From Rebecca billardiae RCC1528 (taxonomy: Eukaryota > Haptophyta), in assembly GCA_965240325.2 (NCBI GenBank), contig OZ251224.1:2232001-2296000 (forward strand): a DNA stretch of 64,000 bases, read 5' to 3'. Positions within the stretch are counted from its first letter, which is position 1, and each line of letters begins with the position of its first letter. Under the pieces are notes generated by a model, which was given only the letters and a program-made list of their open reading frames with translations, was not told where the DNA came from and did no database searches. This document shows positions 11,976 to 23,560 of this stretch, piece after piece. The translations under genes and the position numbers were made by a program.

Positions 11976-14045
11976 GAGCCCGTTATAAAGGGGAATTTAA
12001 AAACAAAAAACATGCAAAAACGAACAGCATGTTTTCAATTGCCCAAAATCGGTAATATAGCAGGGTTCATACTTCCAAAGAGTTGCAATAGCGTACACAT
12101 GGACTATGTGCACCGGTCGTAAAACATATCTCGCTATTCTTTGTAGTATCTGTCCCCAATCACAGCCAATCTTGAACCAAATGAGAAATCTCAAATTCTC
12201 AAGAATTCGTAGCCTAAAGAGGGGTAAAAGCTAGGGGCCTCGTCAGCAACTCGTTGCGGTGCGCCATCATCGTACTATTCGTAGTGCGCCGTTCGTCAGA
12301 GTACAGTAAGTTACGGCCTTTGGTCAGAGTCTCCTAGTCTTGGCCTTGGTACCAGCACGTCTGAGTGACACCTGACCTTGCCCTGGCCCGCCCCTGGGCT
12401 GTGGAGTCCCCTCGCGCCCTGCTTGGGAGCCTGCTGATGATACAGTGTTACCATTTGGCTTGACCTGCTGGCTCAGTGTGCCCAGGCTGATGAAACTGAA
12501 GACAGTTGGCATGGCCGGGAAAGTACAGTACTTAACCCCCTTGTCACTTATGTCAGTCACATTTTGTGTAATACTGACAGTGTAAGTATCATAGTCGTCT
12601 GCAATCCAAGTCCTACTGAGGCTAGCTAGTAGCTACTCGGATTCGGAACCAGTCTCATGACTTGCTGATATCAGATATGTGTCCTATACACGACTCTAGT
12701 GAACTGCCGCCATTGACTTAGCATCTGCTGCAGTCTGCTACTCTGCTAGTTGGGTCTCCACCGCTTACTCATCCAATCAACTCTGCTCTGTGCTCATTCT
12801 GAACGCGTGCGGGCAGCAGCACACCGTACACGCAGCTCATATCAGTCAATGTCAGGCACTCGTCAGTCGTAAATCAAGACTGATACTCAGTCAAATTATG
12901 CTAAGCAGTCCCTAACTACTCTACATTCTGTTGTATGTCTTGGTCATCGTCGCTTGATCAAGCCTGGGCTATTACGCGTCATGACACTCACTTCGGTCGT
13001 CACGTCATGACGACGGATAACGTTCGCGTTTTACGCGTAAATTTAAAATTATGCGTATTGCCGACATGCACTCTTGTGATGGGGACCGTTTCGTCGGTTA
13101 CCGGGTAGTGACTACAGATCACGATGCGCCGCGCAGGCGCGCAGACGGAATATCCGGCACAGAGGCCACCGCCTGCCACCGTAATAACAGGCTTAATTAA
13201 GCAGTGTAGGTGCTACCGGTGCTGGTCGGGCGAGGGCTGGCAAGCCGCTGCTACGGGAAGCAGTGGTGTTATTGACTCATATATATTAGTCATTGTAGTT
13301 ATCTGTATCCGGACTACCGCTGATTTATGTAGCCGCTCTACTGAGCCTGGGGTGGCGGGCCAGGGGCAGTGCGCGGCCGCGCGGGGCGGCGTGCGCGCGC
13401 GCACGCCGAGCCGCCTGACATTCGCCTGCTGGACATCGTGATTCGTGGGTCCGGTGTGCCGGGCGTGGACTACAGAGTGCTGTCCGGCCGTCATGTGACG
13501 CCATTCCTGGCGTCTCTACGCCATGACGTCAGAATGATACGACGATGAACGTTACTGTCGTGACGTCATGACGCGTAACGCACGCCCATGCAGCAGCCTC
13601 AGACTGGCAGAGTAGCAATGGTGCGCGCTTCGGATGACACTGGCGCGGTCCGATAGATATCTATCGCGATATGACTTAGTATCGCGTCGCCCGGGCGGCC
13701 GGACGATATCGACTCAGGCGTACTGGCGGCGTGGTGATCCCTCTACGCCGGTCTGTGACCGAGTGCGTGGGAGTACTGGCGTGCTCTCGCGTCTGAGGTC
13801 AGCATGGCTTATTCGTCAAACCAGTTATTAGTTTCCAGGTCTCGTCTCTTCACGGAGAGGACGTGCGATGAATAAGGCATGGCGCGGCACGATCTGCCAC
13901 CGTGACTGCCTTATACGAGCACGTTAAAACGAGTATAATAAACTGTAACTCGGTCATATCGTCGCCCGGACGACTCAGGCAACATCATCGTCGATCGCCC
14001 CGCGCTCAGCGCGCGTTCAATCGACGGCCTGAGGCATGACTTGTC
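11976..14045. other. 2-kb AT-richer spacer with palindromes, no recognised gene
   Basis: No convincing coding frame. It contains TGACGTCA-type palindromes near 13523 and 13561, an alternating purine-pyrimidine palindrome GGCGTGCGCGCGCGCACGCC at 13388-13407 that could adopt Z-DNA, and the 16-base palindrome CGATAGATATCTATCG near 13650. I cannot assign a function. Confidence 0.4.
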
Positions 14046-15830
14046 TTATTTGGCATGCAAGGCGAGCACATGCGAGGTGCTCAAGGCGAGCGCCAAAGCG
14101 CCGTACACGCCCAGGGCGAGCAGTCCGAACTGGTGCCGGCGGGATGACGAGCCCTTGCCGAGCCCGAGTCCGATCAGCGCAGGCAGCACGTAAATGAGCA
14201 GCGAGCCGAGGATGGCGCCGCGCAGCTGCACGACGAAGAGCAGTTTGTCCGCGCCGAGCACGGCAAGGGTCGTCACCGTGGTCCACACAAGCGCCGAGAG
14301 CCGGCGGTCGCGCGCGGCCGGCGTGAGGCTGCGCTCGGCGCGGGGAGCGGCTGCACCCGCGCCCGCGGCGCTGGCGCCAGCCTGGCCGCCGCCGACCACG
14401 CCGCTGCCGCTGCCGCCGAGCAGCCGCGTGAGCGCGCGGCCAAGCGAGCCGCCGGCGAGCGCGCTCTTGAGCGCGAGCATCGTCAGCAGGTACGAGCTCA
14501 TCACGCCGATGGCGCAGAGCACGTTGGCGACGACGGCGAGCGGGTCGGAGCTGGCGTAGCCAGCAAGCGCCAGGGCCGGCGTGTGCTCGCCGAAGGTCGC
14601 ACGCGCCGCGGCGATGATCATCAGGTAGATGAGGCTGCCCGCAGAGAAGGTGGCTGCGGTGATCGTCGCGAAGCGAGAGCTCGGCGCGACGCGCTGGGCT
14701 GGCTGGGCGGCCGACGCGCGGATGATGGGCAGGTGGGCGATGCGCGAGACCGACGCCTCGCCACCACGCCAGCCAGGCCCGGCAGCAGCCGAAGTCGAGC
14801 CCGTACTCACAGTCGACACCGGGCCCCTCCTCGGCACAGGCTGCTCGGCCGCGGCGGACGTGGCCGCGGCGCCGAAGTAGCGTGGCGCATCAAAGTGGCA
14901 CATGAACGCTGTGTTGAGCACGCCGACGCTGCCGATCACCTTCCAAAGGGCGGCCGAGCCGGACAGGCCAGCGCCGATGGGGCTGCCCATGAGGCCGCCC
15001 GCCCCGGCCGCCGCCACCGCCGCCGCCGACTCCGCGAAGAAGCGGCCGCCCGGCCGGTAGCTCCCGTCGACGGCGCGAAGCAGCATGAGCGCAGCAGCGA
15101 GAAGCTTGGCCGAGGCGCCGACGAGCGCCGAGGCCTGGAGCGAGCGCAGGTCGCGCCAAGCGAAGAGCGCGGGGAGTAGCGGGAGGGCCACGAGCAGGAC
15201 CAGCATCGGCGTGGCGCCGCTCGCGCCGGCGAGGGCGCCGCCGGCGTACGGCGAGAGAAGCTCAGCGAGTGAGATGGTGAACTGAAGGCACGAGCCCGCG
15301 GCGAGGCCGACGAGGACGGCCTGCGGCACCCACGCGGGCAGGCCGAACGGCGGGCCGGCGCGTATCCACAACTCGTCGAAGGAGCGCGCGCCCGAACGCT
15401 CGCAGAGGCGGCCGACGAGCCAGAAGCTCGCGCCTGAGAGGACGCCGATCGCGCACACCACCGCCGCCGCGAGCGACATCGGCACGCCGTGCATGGAGGC
15501 GGGCAAGCAAAACGCACCGGTGCCGATCAGAACGTTGAAGACCACGCACGCCAGCGCCAGGGAGCTCATGCCCTTTCCCTCCTCCATACCGCGCTTGGCC
15601 GAGACTGCGCGCCGAACCAATTTTTCGCTCGACGCCGCCACGATGTGCGACCGGCGCGGGATGTGGGGAGGCCGAGCGGCGTAGGGTCCGACGCGTGGTG
15701 CGAAAGCGCGGAGCACGAGCGCGTTCATAGGCCCATCTGTGCGCACCGGCCGCGCGAGCGCCACCAGGATAAGCGCGACGGCGGCGGCGGCGGACGGCTT
15801 CCGCGAACAGATCGAAGGTGCGGCGCACAT
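14046..15830 (-). CDS. Amino-acid permease (AAAP-type), possibly plastid-targeted
   Basis: 594 residues from the ATG at 15830; the frame is open further upstream to 16127 but that part is not protein-like. About eleven hydrophobic segments follow an N-terminal domain. The first (from about residue 90) reads VVFNVLIGTGAFCLP, the unwound-helix signature of the amino-acid/auxin permease and aromatic amino-acid permease families. The N-terminus has a signal-peptide-like core (AAAAVALILVALA), then an Arg/Ala/Pro-rich segment nearly free of acidic residues that includes LRAFAP. This resembles a bipartite secondary-plastid presequence, so a plastid-envelope location is plausible but unproven. A Ser/Ala-rich loop interrupts the middle of the protein. 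Substrate cannot be read from the sequence. Confidence 0.8.
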   Translation of the reverse strand: MCAAPSICSRKPSAAAAVALILVALARPVRTDGPMNALVLRAFAPRVGPYAARPPHIPRRSHIVAASSEKLVRRAVSAKRGMEEGKGMSSLALACVVFNVLIGTGAFCLPASMHGVPMSLAAAVVCAIGVLSGASFWLVGRLCERSGARSFDELWIRAGPPFGLPAWVPQAVLVGLAAGSCLQFTISLAELLSPYAGGALAGASGATPMLVLLVALPLLPALFAWRDLRSLQASALVGASAKLLAAALMLLRAVDGSYRPGGRFFAESAAAVAAAGAGGLMGSPIGAGLSGSAALWKVIGSVGVLNTAFMCHFDAPRYFGAAATSAAAEQPVPRRGPVSTVSTGSTSAAAGPGWRGGEASVSRIAHLPIIRASAAQPAQRVAPSSRFATITAATFSAGSLIYLMIIAAARATFGEHTPALALAGYASSDPLAVVANVLCAIGVMSSYLLTMLALKSALAGGSLGRALTRLLGGSGSGVVGGGQAGASAAGAGAAAPRAERSLTPAARDRRLSALVWTTVTTLAVLGADKLLFVVQLRGAILGSLLIYVLPALIGLGLGKGSSSRRHQFGLLALGVYGALALALSTSHVLALHAK

Positions 15831-16235
15831 CTTTGCCCGGTCGCGGAGCGAAGATACATCAACGCAGTTCGAGAGATGCGAGTCGCGACGAATCACGAAT
15901 CTTTCGTTCATCATCCAAGCAAGATCCAAGGCTACGGTCCGATGGTTGGAGCGTATTGTTCCGTTTGGTGCGGAATGAGCGGCCGTAGCTTCGAGATCGG
16001 CATGACGGAGCGGGGCAGATGAAGGCGGCGGGATCGCAGAGGAATCGAGCTCATCACTGGTAAGAAAAGTGAGCAAGGGCAGCGCCGAAGCACAAATAAA
16101 TTTGCGAGGCTTGTAAGTGCCTAGCAATGCCTAGCAATCAGCATGGCCGCCGCACGCGGATTCACGAGCGGATGAGCCCACGATGATGTGGGCGCCGGAG
16201 TCCTCGCTCGTACGCGCGTGCTCGCTCGAAGCGCG
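15831..16235. promoter_or_regulatory. Upstream region of the permease gene
   Basis: AT-richer than the flanking genes and without a recognised frame. It should hold the permease promoter and the 3' end of the NT-C2/DIL gene that ends at 16236. Confidence 0.4.
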
Positions 16236-19200
16236 TCACCACCTGTCATCAAAGGCGCCCCCCTCATCATCCGACTCGGAGCTCGCCGCCGGATCGTCTG
16301 GGATGAGCCGCGAGCTGGTGCCGCCGTCGCTCTCGTAGTCGGCATCGTCCACGCCGGCCGAGGTGCTGCTCGTGACGGTCCGCATGCGCTCGAGAGGAGG
16401 CAGGAACGTGCTCATCTCGAAGCCCTCGAGGAAGCGGAGCAGCGGGTTCCGCGAGAGCGGCCCCACGTGCAGTCCGCGCTGCTGCCACGCGTGCATCGAG
16501 CGGCGCAGCTGCTCGACAGGGAACTTGTCCGCCGAGTACGGATCGAGCAGCACGCCCGGGGGCACGGGCGGCGGACGACGGAGCGGAGGCGAGGGCGGCG
16601 CGGGGAGCGGCGGCGCGGGCGCGGGTGCCGGCTCGTGCACCGGCGCCGACGCGGGCGCGCCGCTCGGCTCGTGCCCGATCATGGTGCGCAGCGTCGCGGC
16701 CGCCTGGTCGGCAAAGTTGAGATCGAGCTCAGCCGAGAACGCGCGCGAGAATGGCGGAGGCGAGGGCCGGAGGGCGTCCGCGTCGGCCGGAGCGGCGAGC
16801 GGCCCGGCGGCTCCGTTCGTGTCGGTCGGCCCCGCCTCCGGGTGCGCCGATGCCAGCAGCGCGACCGCCGCCGTGGGCGCGACCGGCAAGCTGCCCGCTG
16901 ACCCGCCGCGCGACCGCGCCGCCGCGCCCGCGCCGTGCGGGCCTCGGGCGCCGGCTCGCTTTGCCGCCTCGGCCGCGGCCGCGCGCTCGACGATGCGCAT
17001 CACGTCCGCTTCGCGCAGCGCGGACGGCGTCCACTCGTCCGCGGTGAACCTGCGCCACGGCGCAGCAGGCGACGCGGGCGGGGGCGGGTGGCCACGGCGC
17101 CGGTGCCGCCGGCAGCGCGCGCGTGAGCACGAGCCCAAGGCGTGCGCTGCGCTCCGGGGTGGTGCGCCCTGCGCGGCCGGGCGCTGCCGGCCGCGCGGGC
17201 CGCGCGGTCGCGGACGGACGATCGCGCGCGCGCGCACATTCGGAGCATGTGGCCGAGCTGCGCGGCGCTGAGCGCGGGGCACACTTGCGCGCGATCCTCG
17301 TCCGAGAGCAGCACCGCCTTGTCGACGATGAAAATGTCCGCGGCCTGGCGGACGTGCGCGAGCGCTTCGAGCGCTGCGCTGGTGTGCGCGCACTCGCGCC
17401 CTCTGCCGCCGCCGGAGCTGCTGCCTCGGCTTGCGTGCGCGGCCGCGCGGCGCTGCGCGCCCGCCGAGCGCGCGCGGGGCGGCGTGCGCGCCGCGCCCAC
17501 GTCAAGCTGGGCACACCGCGCGCCCACGTCCTCCACCCAGCGCTCGAGCACGGCGAGCGCCAGCTTGATCTGAACGCCGTTGCCCGACGTGCACAGCTCG
17601 CGCCGGAGCGCAAGGCTGTTGAACGCTTGCGCGCCCACAAACCGAGCGACCCGGAGCACGAGCGCGCGCACGGCGGGTGGCGGGACGTTGGCGGCGAAGA
17701 GGGCGTCGGACGCGCCGCGCAGCGCGGCGGCGAGGCGCTGCTGCTCCGTGTGCGCGCGCGCGGCCGACTCCGCGCTCAGCGCCGCCTCGAGCAGAGCGGG
17801 GCCCAGCCTCGGCCCAAGGTCGAGCAGGACCGGCCGCAGGAAGAGCTCGAGCGCCGACGCGGACAGCCGGAGGACCTCCGAGCAGAAGTTGGCGAGGACG
17901 CGCTGCTCGTGCTCGAGGACGCGCGCGGCGGAGGTGGAGAGCGCGCCGCCGCCCTTGCCCGCGCGCACGTCACGCGGCGGCTCGAGCCCGAGCCCGAGAC
18001 CGAAGCTCGGCCCCGCGCCAGCCGGGTGCGCCGCCACGCCCGTGCGCGCGAGCAGGTGGCCCCGCGCTAGCGCGAGCAGCACTGAGAGCACGCTCAGCTC
18101 GTACGCGAGCGCGGCGGGCTGGCGTGCGTGCGCGTGCAGCCGGGCGCGCAGGGCGGCGCACGCCGCGACGGTGAAGCGCGACGAGCGCACCTCGATGCTG
18201 TACCGCGCGATCAGCAGCGCCGCCACCGGCAAGCCCTGGTGGGTGTAACGCTCGGCGGGCGGCGCGTCCCGAAGGCGCAGCGCATGGTCGAGCAGCAGCG
18301 CGTCGTGCTCGGCGGTCTGCGCGCGCTGCGAGGGCGACTTGGAGACGAGGCTGGCGAGCTCCTCCGTCGAGTCGATGCGGTGGAGCGACGGCACGAACTC
18401 GCCCGTCGCGCCATCGGTCGCGGCGCCGGCGCACGCCGCGGCGGACGCGGCGGCGGATGCGCCGCTGCCGCCACCGCCCGCTGGCCCCGCGCCGCTCGCG
18501 CCGGCACACGCGCCGGCGCCAGGCACGCTCGCCGAGACGCCAGCGGCGTGCGTGGCGGGCTGTACGGCGGCGCCCGCCACCGAGCCGGCCGAGCCCACCG
18601 CGCAGCCGCCACACGCGCCCACGGCGTGCGGAGCGCTGCATGATCCGTCTGCGCACGCGTCCGCAGCGGACGCAGCCTCCGAGCCCATCGAGCCGCGGAA
18701 GTTGGACGCGCCGCTGGCAGAGGCGGGGATGAGCGTTGTGCCTCCGATCGCGGAGGAAGCCGCGGTCGAGCGCGTCCAGGCCGTCGAGACCGACCCCGAC
18801 GACGACGCGGAGTCGTCCTCGTCCTCGCCTGAGCGCCGCCCCGAGAGCCGACCTGTGCGCGCCGGAATGCCGCTGCCGCCGCCGCCGCCCGACGGGACGC
18901 GCAGGCTGTCCTGCGCGCGCACACCGCCGTCTGCGCCGACGTCGAGACCCACGTCGCCGCTACTCGTCTTGAAGCGCGCGAGACCTCGGCCCGTGTCCAG
19001 CTTGGTGTCCGCCAGCCACTTGGAGCGGACGGCGAGAGTGAGGATTGCCGACTGCCGCCCGGCGCGGTCGAGCAGGTAGCACGTGACGGGCACGTCTTTG
19101 CCCTCGTGCCCGGCCGCGGCGAAGAGCGCCAGGTTGAGCCTCGCCTTACACAGCACCTTGGGCCCCTGCCGCCGCATGCTGTTGTACTCGAGCAGGGCGA

Positions 19201-19483
19201 CCATGTACTCCTTGGGTTCAAACTGCGCCGCCGCGCCCGCCAAGTGCGTGTCGCTTTTGTACAGCGTGGAGACGAAGAGGAAGGTGTCGTCCCACGAGAT
19301 GTCGCCCGTGTGCACGATGTTGCTCGTCTTGAAGCGCTTGCCGCCACGCGAGATCTCGACGTACACGAGCTCCTTGGACGGATTGACCGAGTCGGCCATG
19401 CGCAACGCCTGCACGGTGAGCTCAAACTCGTACTTCGACTCCGTCTTGCCCAAGCGCGAGAGGGGGTTGTGCAGGAGCGGCAT
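16236..19483 (-). CDS. NT-C2 and DIL domain protein (2 exons)
   Basis: Exons 19483-17238 and 17049-16236; 1019 residues. The 188-bp intron has donor GTGCGCGCG and acceptor GGCGCAG, and joining it restores LRM-FTADEW across a DIL domain. Residues about 10-150 are an NT-C2 membrane/cytoskeletal-binding domain (SKYEFELTVQ, KRFKTSNIVHTGDISWDDTF, VTCYLLDR). Residues about 450-830 are the DIL (dilute) cargo domain (AQAFNSLALRRELCTSGNGV, then CPALSAAQLGHMLRM). Ser/Ala/Gly-rich linkers lie between, and the tail is acidic. Proteins with these domains act as adaptors for vesicle or actin/myosin transport; no motor domain is present here. The start at 19483 is chosen because NT-C2 begins at once; an in-frame ATG at 19675 would add a low-complexity leader. 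Confidence 0.8.
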
Positions 19484-19707
19484 GGCGCGGAGCGACGACT
19501 GGCCGCTCGGCCGCCTTCGCCTCGAACGGTCGTCCCTGCACCCCTGTGGTGCCTGTGGTGTGGCGCACCGCCAGGGCCTCCACCGATGAAATACACGGCC
19601 GCCGCGGGCGCCACCGCCGTCTGCCAAAGTGCCAAGCGCACCACTTTCAACTTCCAGGCGGGGCAAATTGTCCATGCTGGTGGAGTTATTGTAACTCGCG
19701 CCAGAAA

Positions 19708-19794
19708 AAAGGAGAGGCGGGGAGGAAAAAGGAGGGGGAGGAGGGAAGGAGGGAGAAGAGAGGGGGAAGAAGAGAGGGAGGAAAAGGAGGATCA
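19708..19794. promoter_or_regulatory. Homopurine/homopyrimidine tract
   Basis: About 85 bp of almost pure A/G on the plus strand (GGAGG, GGGAAG units), 225 bp upstream of the NT-C2/DIL start codon. Such tracts can form triplex DNA and occur in promoters; the role here is inferred from position. Confidence 0.5.
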
Positions 19795-19799
19795 TCGTA

Positions 19800-20821
19800 G
19801 TCGGTGATAGTGGTCAGTCTGATACAGCTGGGCGCTCGGTCAGGGGCATCATGTCTCGGCTACAGACGTGACATCCGTCGACTGTAGTGGCTGAATCGGT
19901 TACGCCTGCTCGTCGTCGCGCGCTCGGCGCTTCGAAATCACTGTCGTCGTGCCGTGTCGATTGTCGGACGACAGGCGACGACAGTGACCCTCCGCCGCAG
20001 GCAAAGCGCACGCCGTCAGACCTGGGCTCAGTGAGGCGGTAGCGGTGCGCACACGCCCTGCCGTCACAAACGCATGCCGATGCATTCAATGGGCGTCTGG
20101 CTGTTTCACTCATCGACCACTGCTGCCGAGCAAGAGGAGCGCTCGAGTGAGGCGCGTCTCAGGCATGGTACTGTATCATGTCTCAGGCATGGTAGGAGGG
20201 CGCGGTGACGAATCGGTGACAATGATGCTACTGCATTTCTTTGGCGGTCAGCAGCGGCGAAACTGATGCGACAGGCGCGGCAGGCGACTTTTTGCTGTCA
20301 TCTTCATTCGCGCGTCGTCACCTGCGGCTGCCGGTCGCTCCACGCCCCGTCCCAGGTAGGACCGCGATCCAAGGCCCCAGCGCCACGGCAGGGTCACCAG
20401 GGCGTGGCGTAAGCAGGTTGGCGCGGTCGTGTGAGCGCCTGAGGCTGTGAGCACCAGTGATAGTTTCCTTTCCGACTTTTCGACGTACAATTCGACGACT
20501 CTACTAGCTCGTCCGCGTCCAGCCGTCCACGTTGCCATCGCCAGTGCCAAGTCGACTGACCGAATGAGACGGCGCGCGTCGGAGGCTGCGCCTCTCACGG
20601 GGTTTTCTGATTCAAGAATTGGCAGCAAGTCACTACAGTTTACTAAGAATAAGAGACGCACACAGCTCAGGCAGGCGAGATTAGTCAGGGGCCAAGATGC
20701 CACCCTTCTGACGGCCGTGCTGACCTCTGGGGCATGCCGTACGACGGGGTGCAGACCTTTGAATGTTCCGTCTGAAGTCACATCACGTGGTGAGTCTGAC
20801 GAACAATAATGTTCATATCGG
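19800..20821. other. 1-kb spacer, no recognised gene
   Basis: Open frames up to 300 codons exist on the minus strand but have no domain and mixed composition. The repeated phrase TCAGGCATGGTA occurs twice at about 20159-20192. Confidence 0.4.
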
Positions 20822-22367
20822 TCATTGTTGTGTGTTGATGATGGCAGCGCTGGCGCCCTCGTCGCTCGGTCTCCGCCTCGCCACAGGGCGCCAGGAATCT
20901 GGTCGGAGCGGCACTTTCTCGTCGGCGTTGCCGCGGGCGATGTCGCGCACCAGCACCACGTCCGACTGCTCGACCTGGAGGTGGTTGCCTCTCCCGAAGC
21001 GGGCGTCCAGCAGGGTGTCGAGCGCGTGGCCGGCGGCCAGGGGCGTGCCCTCCTCCAAGTGCAGCTCCTGCCGCAGCTCCTCGGCCAGTAAGGTGGACCA
21101 CAGCAGCTCCAACGGCAGGTCCAGCTGCGCAGCGTACTCACGCGGCGTCAGGTAGGTGCCCGACATGTTGCACCACGCCAGCAGCTGGTTGTGCGCGCCG
21201 AGCAGGACCTCCCCGGCAAACAGGACGCGTCCCTCGCACGCGAGCTGCGCGTGCCCTGATGCCCGGCCGAACGCGGCGTGGCGTGGCGACATGCGTAGCT
21301 GGCGCTCACCGGGCACGACGACGAACGCGTGCGAGCCGGGTGTCATGCGAATGTCCGTGCGCACCGTGCAGCACGTCGTGTCCTCCGGGAGGTGCACGTT
21401 CGCCGGCGCGCGGCCACATGCCCGCAGTGCGGACACGCTGGGCACGTAGCGATCGCCGTGCAGCATGTACACGTGCATCGTGCCCGGCGCGTCGCTCGGC
21501 TCGCCCCACGGGTCGTGAGAGCTGCCGGGCGCGGGGGAGCCAGGCATATCTGCGGGACCCCCAGCGCCGTGATGCTCATCTGAGCCCGCGCTGCCGTCAT
21601 CCGAGCGCTGGAGGGTGGCGAGAATCGGCATCGCGAGCCTGGCGCGGTGGGCCGCCCGGCGGGACGCGCGCAAAGCCGAGGGCCAGGGGTGTGGGGGGTG
21701 TGGGGGGTGGTTCTCGGTCAGGCGCGCGCACATGGGAGTGGCATGCACGCGGGCCATCCCGCGGCAGACGCGCGGCGCGGGGCGAGGGCACTCACGCGCT
21801 GAAGCCTGAGCGGTAGTCTGCGGTGTGCGACAGCGGCGCTCGTGCATGCGTCCACGCGGCGATGGTCTCGAACCGACTGTTTGGCGCTGCGATCGCGCCC
21901 AGTTCGGTGGGCATCGATCTTGAGCGCAGAATCCGACCGTCATCGCTCGCCGGTGCGCTGATCGCGGCGGCGTCATCATCTGGCGGCTCCATCATCAGGT
22001 TTGACGCGATGCAGATTCGTCGTCGGTGCACGCTGTTGTTGATGCCCGCGTCCTTGAGCATCTGGTCGTCGACAGCCCACAGGCGTTGGCCGATACCTGC
22101 GCTCGCGCAATGACACATCACGGTCGCGCGGGCCGCGCGTGCGCCTCAGCCCAACGCTGCGCAGCGAGGCGAACGCGCCGCACACGCGGATCACACACCT
22201 GCGCTGAGCAAGCGGTCGGCGTACTGCTCGCAGTGCATCGGGAGACCGACGAGCGAGAGCCAGTGGGCGAGTGCATCCAGGGAGGTGCACTCGTACGAGA
22301 GGGAGCTGAACGACCCTTGCGAGCTGGTGTCGCTCGAGTCGCTAGACGTTATGTGCGGCGTGCGCAT
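20822..22367 (-). CDS. SAM-domain protein with a C-terminal SGTY-motif domain (3 exons)
   Basis: Assembled from exons 22367-22199, 22096-21796 and 21638-20822; 428 residues. Introns of 102 bp (donor GTGTGTGAT, acceptor GAGCGCAG) and 157 bp (donor GTGAGTGCC, acceptor CGCGCCAG) keep frame. Joining exons 1 and 2 gives a complete SAM domain (about residues 31-95): LDALAHWLSLVGLP, QYADRLL, then VDDQMLKDAGINNSVHRRRI. SAM domains mediate protein or RNA binding and polymerisation. Exon 3 holds a compact domain with GEVLLGAHNQLLAWCNMSGT-Y (about residue 310), like the GE...NxSG[HT]Y signature of an uncharacterised family. Codons upstream of the chosen ATG stay open for about 35 residues (to a TGA near 22470), so an earlier exon is possible. 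Function unknown; a scaffold or adaptor is the reasonable guess. Confidence 0.65.
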
Positions 22368-23560
22368 TTCGCGTGCCGCTTCGAAGTGTCGATCGTAGAT
22401 CTCGACGCGACCTCGGTGTGCGAGCAGTTCGATCGACGAACGCGTTTGGATTGTGAGTATGGGGGTAGGAGAAGGTGATGCTTCTCATTAATAGGCAGCT
22501 CGGTTCCCCAGTTTTCCTTCGCCCAGTGGGTAATTTCTCCAGCACGGCAACGGTACGGTATTCATCGACGTGACTATGTGAGTGGCCCACCAATATTCAT
22601 ACATGACTCTATTATCATGTATGTATGAGTAGGCATCAAAATTCTCATGCTGCTGATGCATATTTATCATCGACGAAGCGGAGCCACCTCGCTATTCTCA
22701 GCAGTGGGATCTGCGTATTGGGCCGCTAGATGCGCGTTCCGTCAATGGTCGGATTCATGACGAAAATACCCCGGACTAGCCGAAGTTGAGAAGATCAAGT
22801 GGTCGGCATAAGAAATCATGATGATTTCTTATGCCATTAGTCGATCGACGGTTGATTGTTTTCGATCCAAACCGACCTCTCCTGCTTCTTCTGATTTGAT
22901 CTCGATCCAGGGGCTCAACTGGGGACGAATCAACCTCTACCTGCGACGGATAACCACATTTTTTTCGTCGCTGCCGACGCTCTGACTCCACTGCCAAGCA
23001 AACGATCGTTCGACGTTCGGCTGGCCGTCGTCTCAGGCCGGGCGCAAGGCTTACGTTCTTGGCAGGCTCGTTGGACGTGGCCATGACGGGGCGCACGCGG
23101 CGGTAGCCGCCGATCTCATCGCCTCCGCGTCATCCGAGCTGTTCTCATGCGAGCCTACCTTGGCGCGTCTGCGTGGACGAGTCGGCGCCCCCACTCTGCC
23201 GCACTCCGTACTCGTAGACGGTAGAGTTCAGCGGCTCGGCCTGCTCAGCCTCAGGCCGCTCAGGGCTGTCCTGCTCCGCCGCCAGGGCCAGGCCGCGTGG
23301 GACCGGTCCGAAGCTGCCCGAATACGAATCAGTCGCCTGCGCTCCGGAGCCGTGGCCCTGACAGTCCGTGAGACCTGGTACTCTCAGCACGGCCGTGACG
23401 GCGGCGCGGAGCCGTACCCGGAAGAGTAGCAGCGCACTGAACTAAGAAACGAGCAGCATACAAGTTACAACGCCAAGCTGTGATGTCCTGCCCTGACTGA
23501 GTCTGAGACTGAGTACAGTACTGAGCGCGGACGAGAAGCCGTGAGCGGCCGGTTTACGAG
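22368..23560. other. Spacer with a perfect 31-nt palindrome
   Basis: No recognised gene. GGCATAAGAAATCAT and its exact reverse complement at 22805-22835 are separated by a single base. A weak Ser/Gln/Glu-rich minus-strand frame at 23145-23390 has no known domain. Confidence 0.45.
22805..22835. repeat. Perfect 15-bp inverted repeat, 1-base loop
   Basis: The left arm GGCATAAGAAATCAT pairs with the right arm ATGATTTCTTATGCC. It can extrude as a cruciform; no associated gene. Confidence 0.9.
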
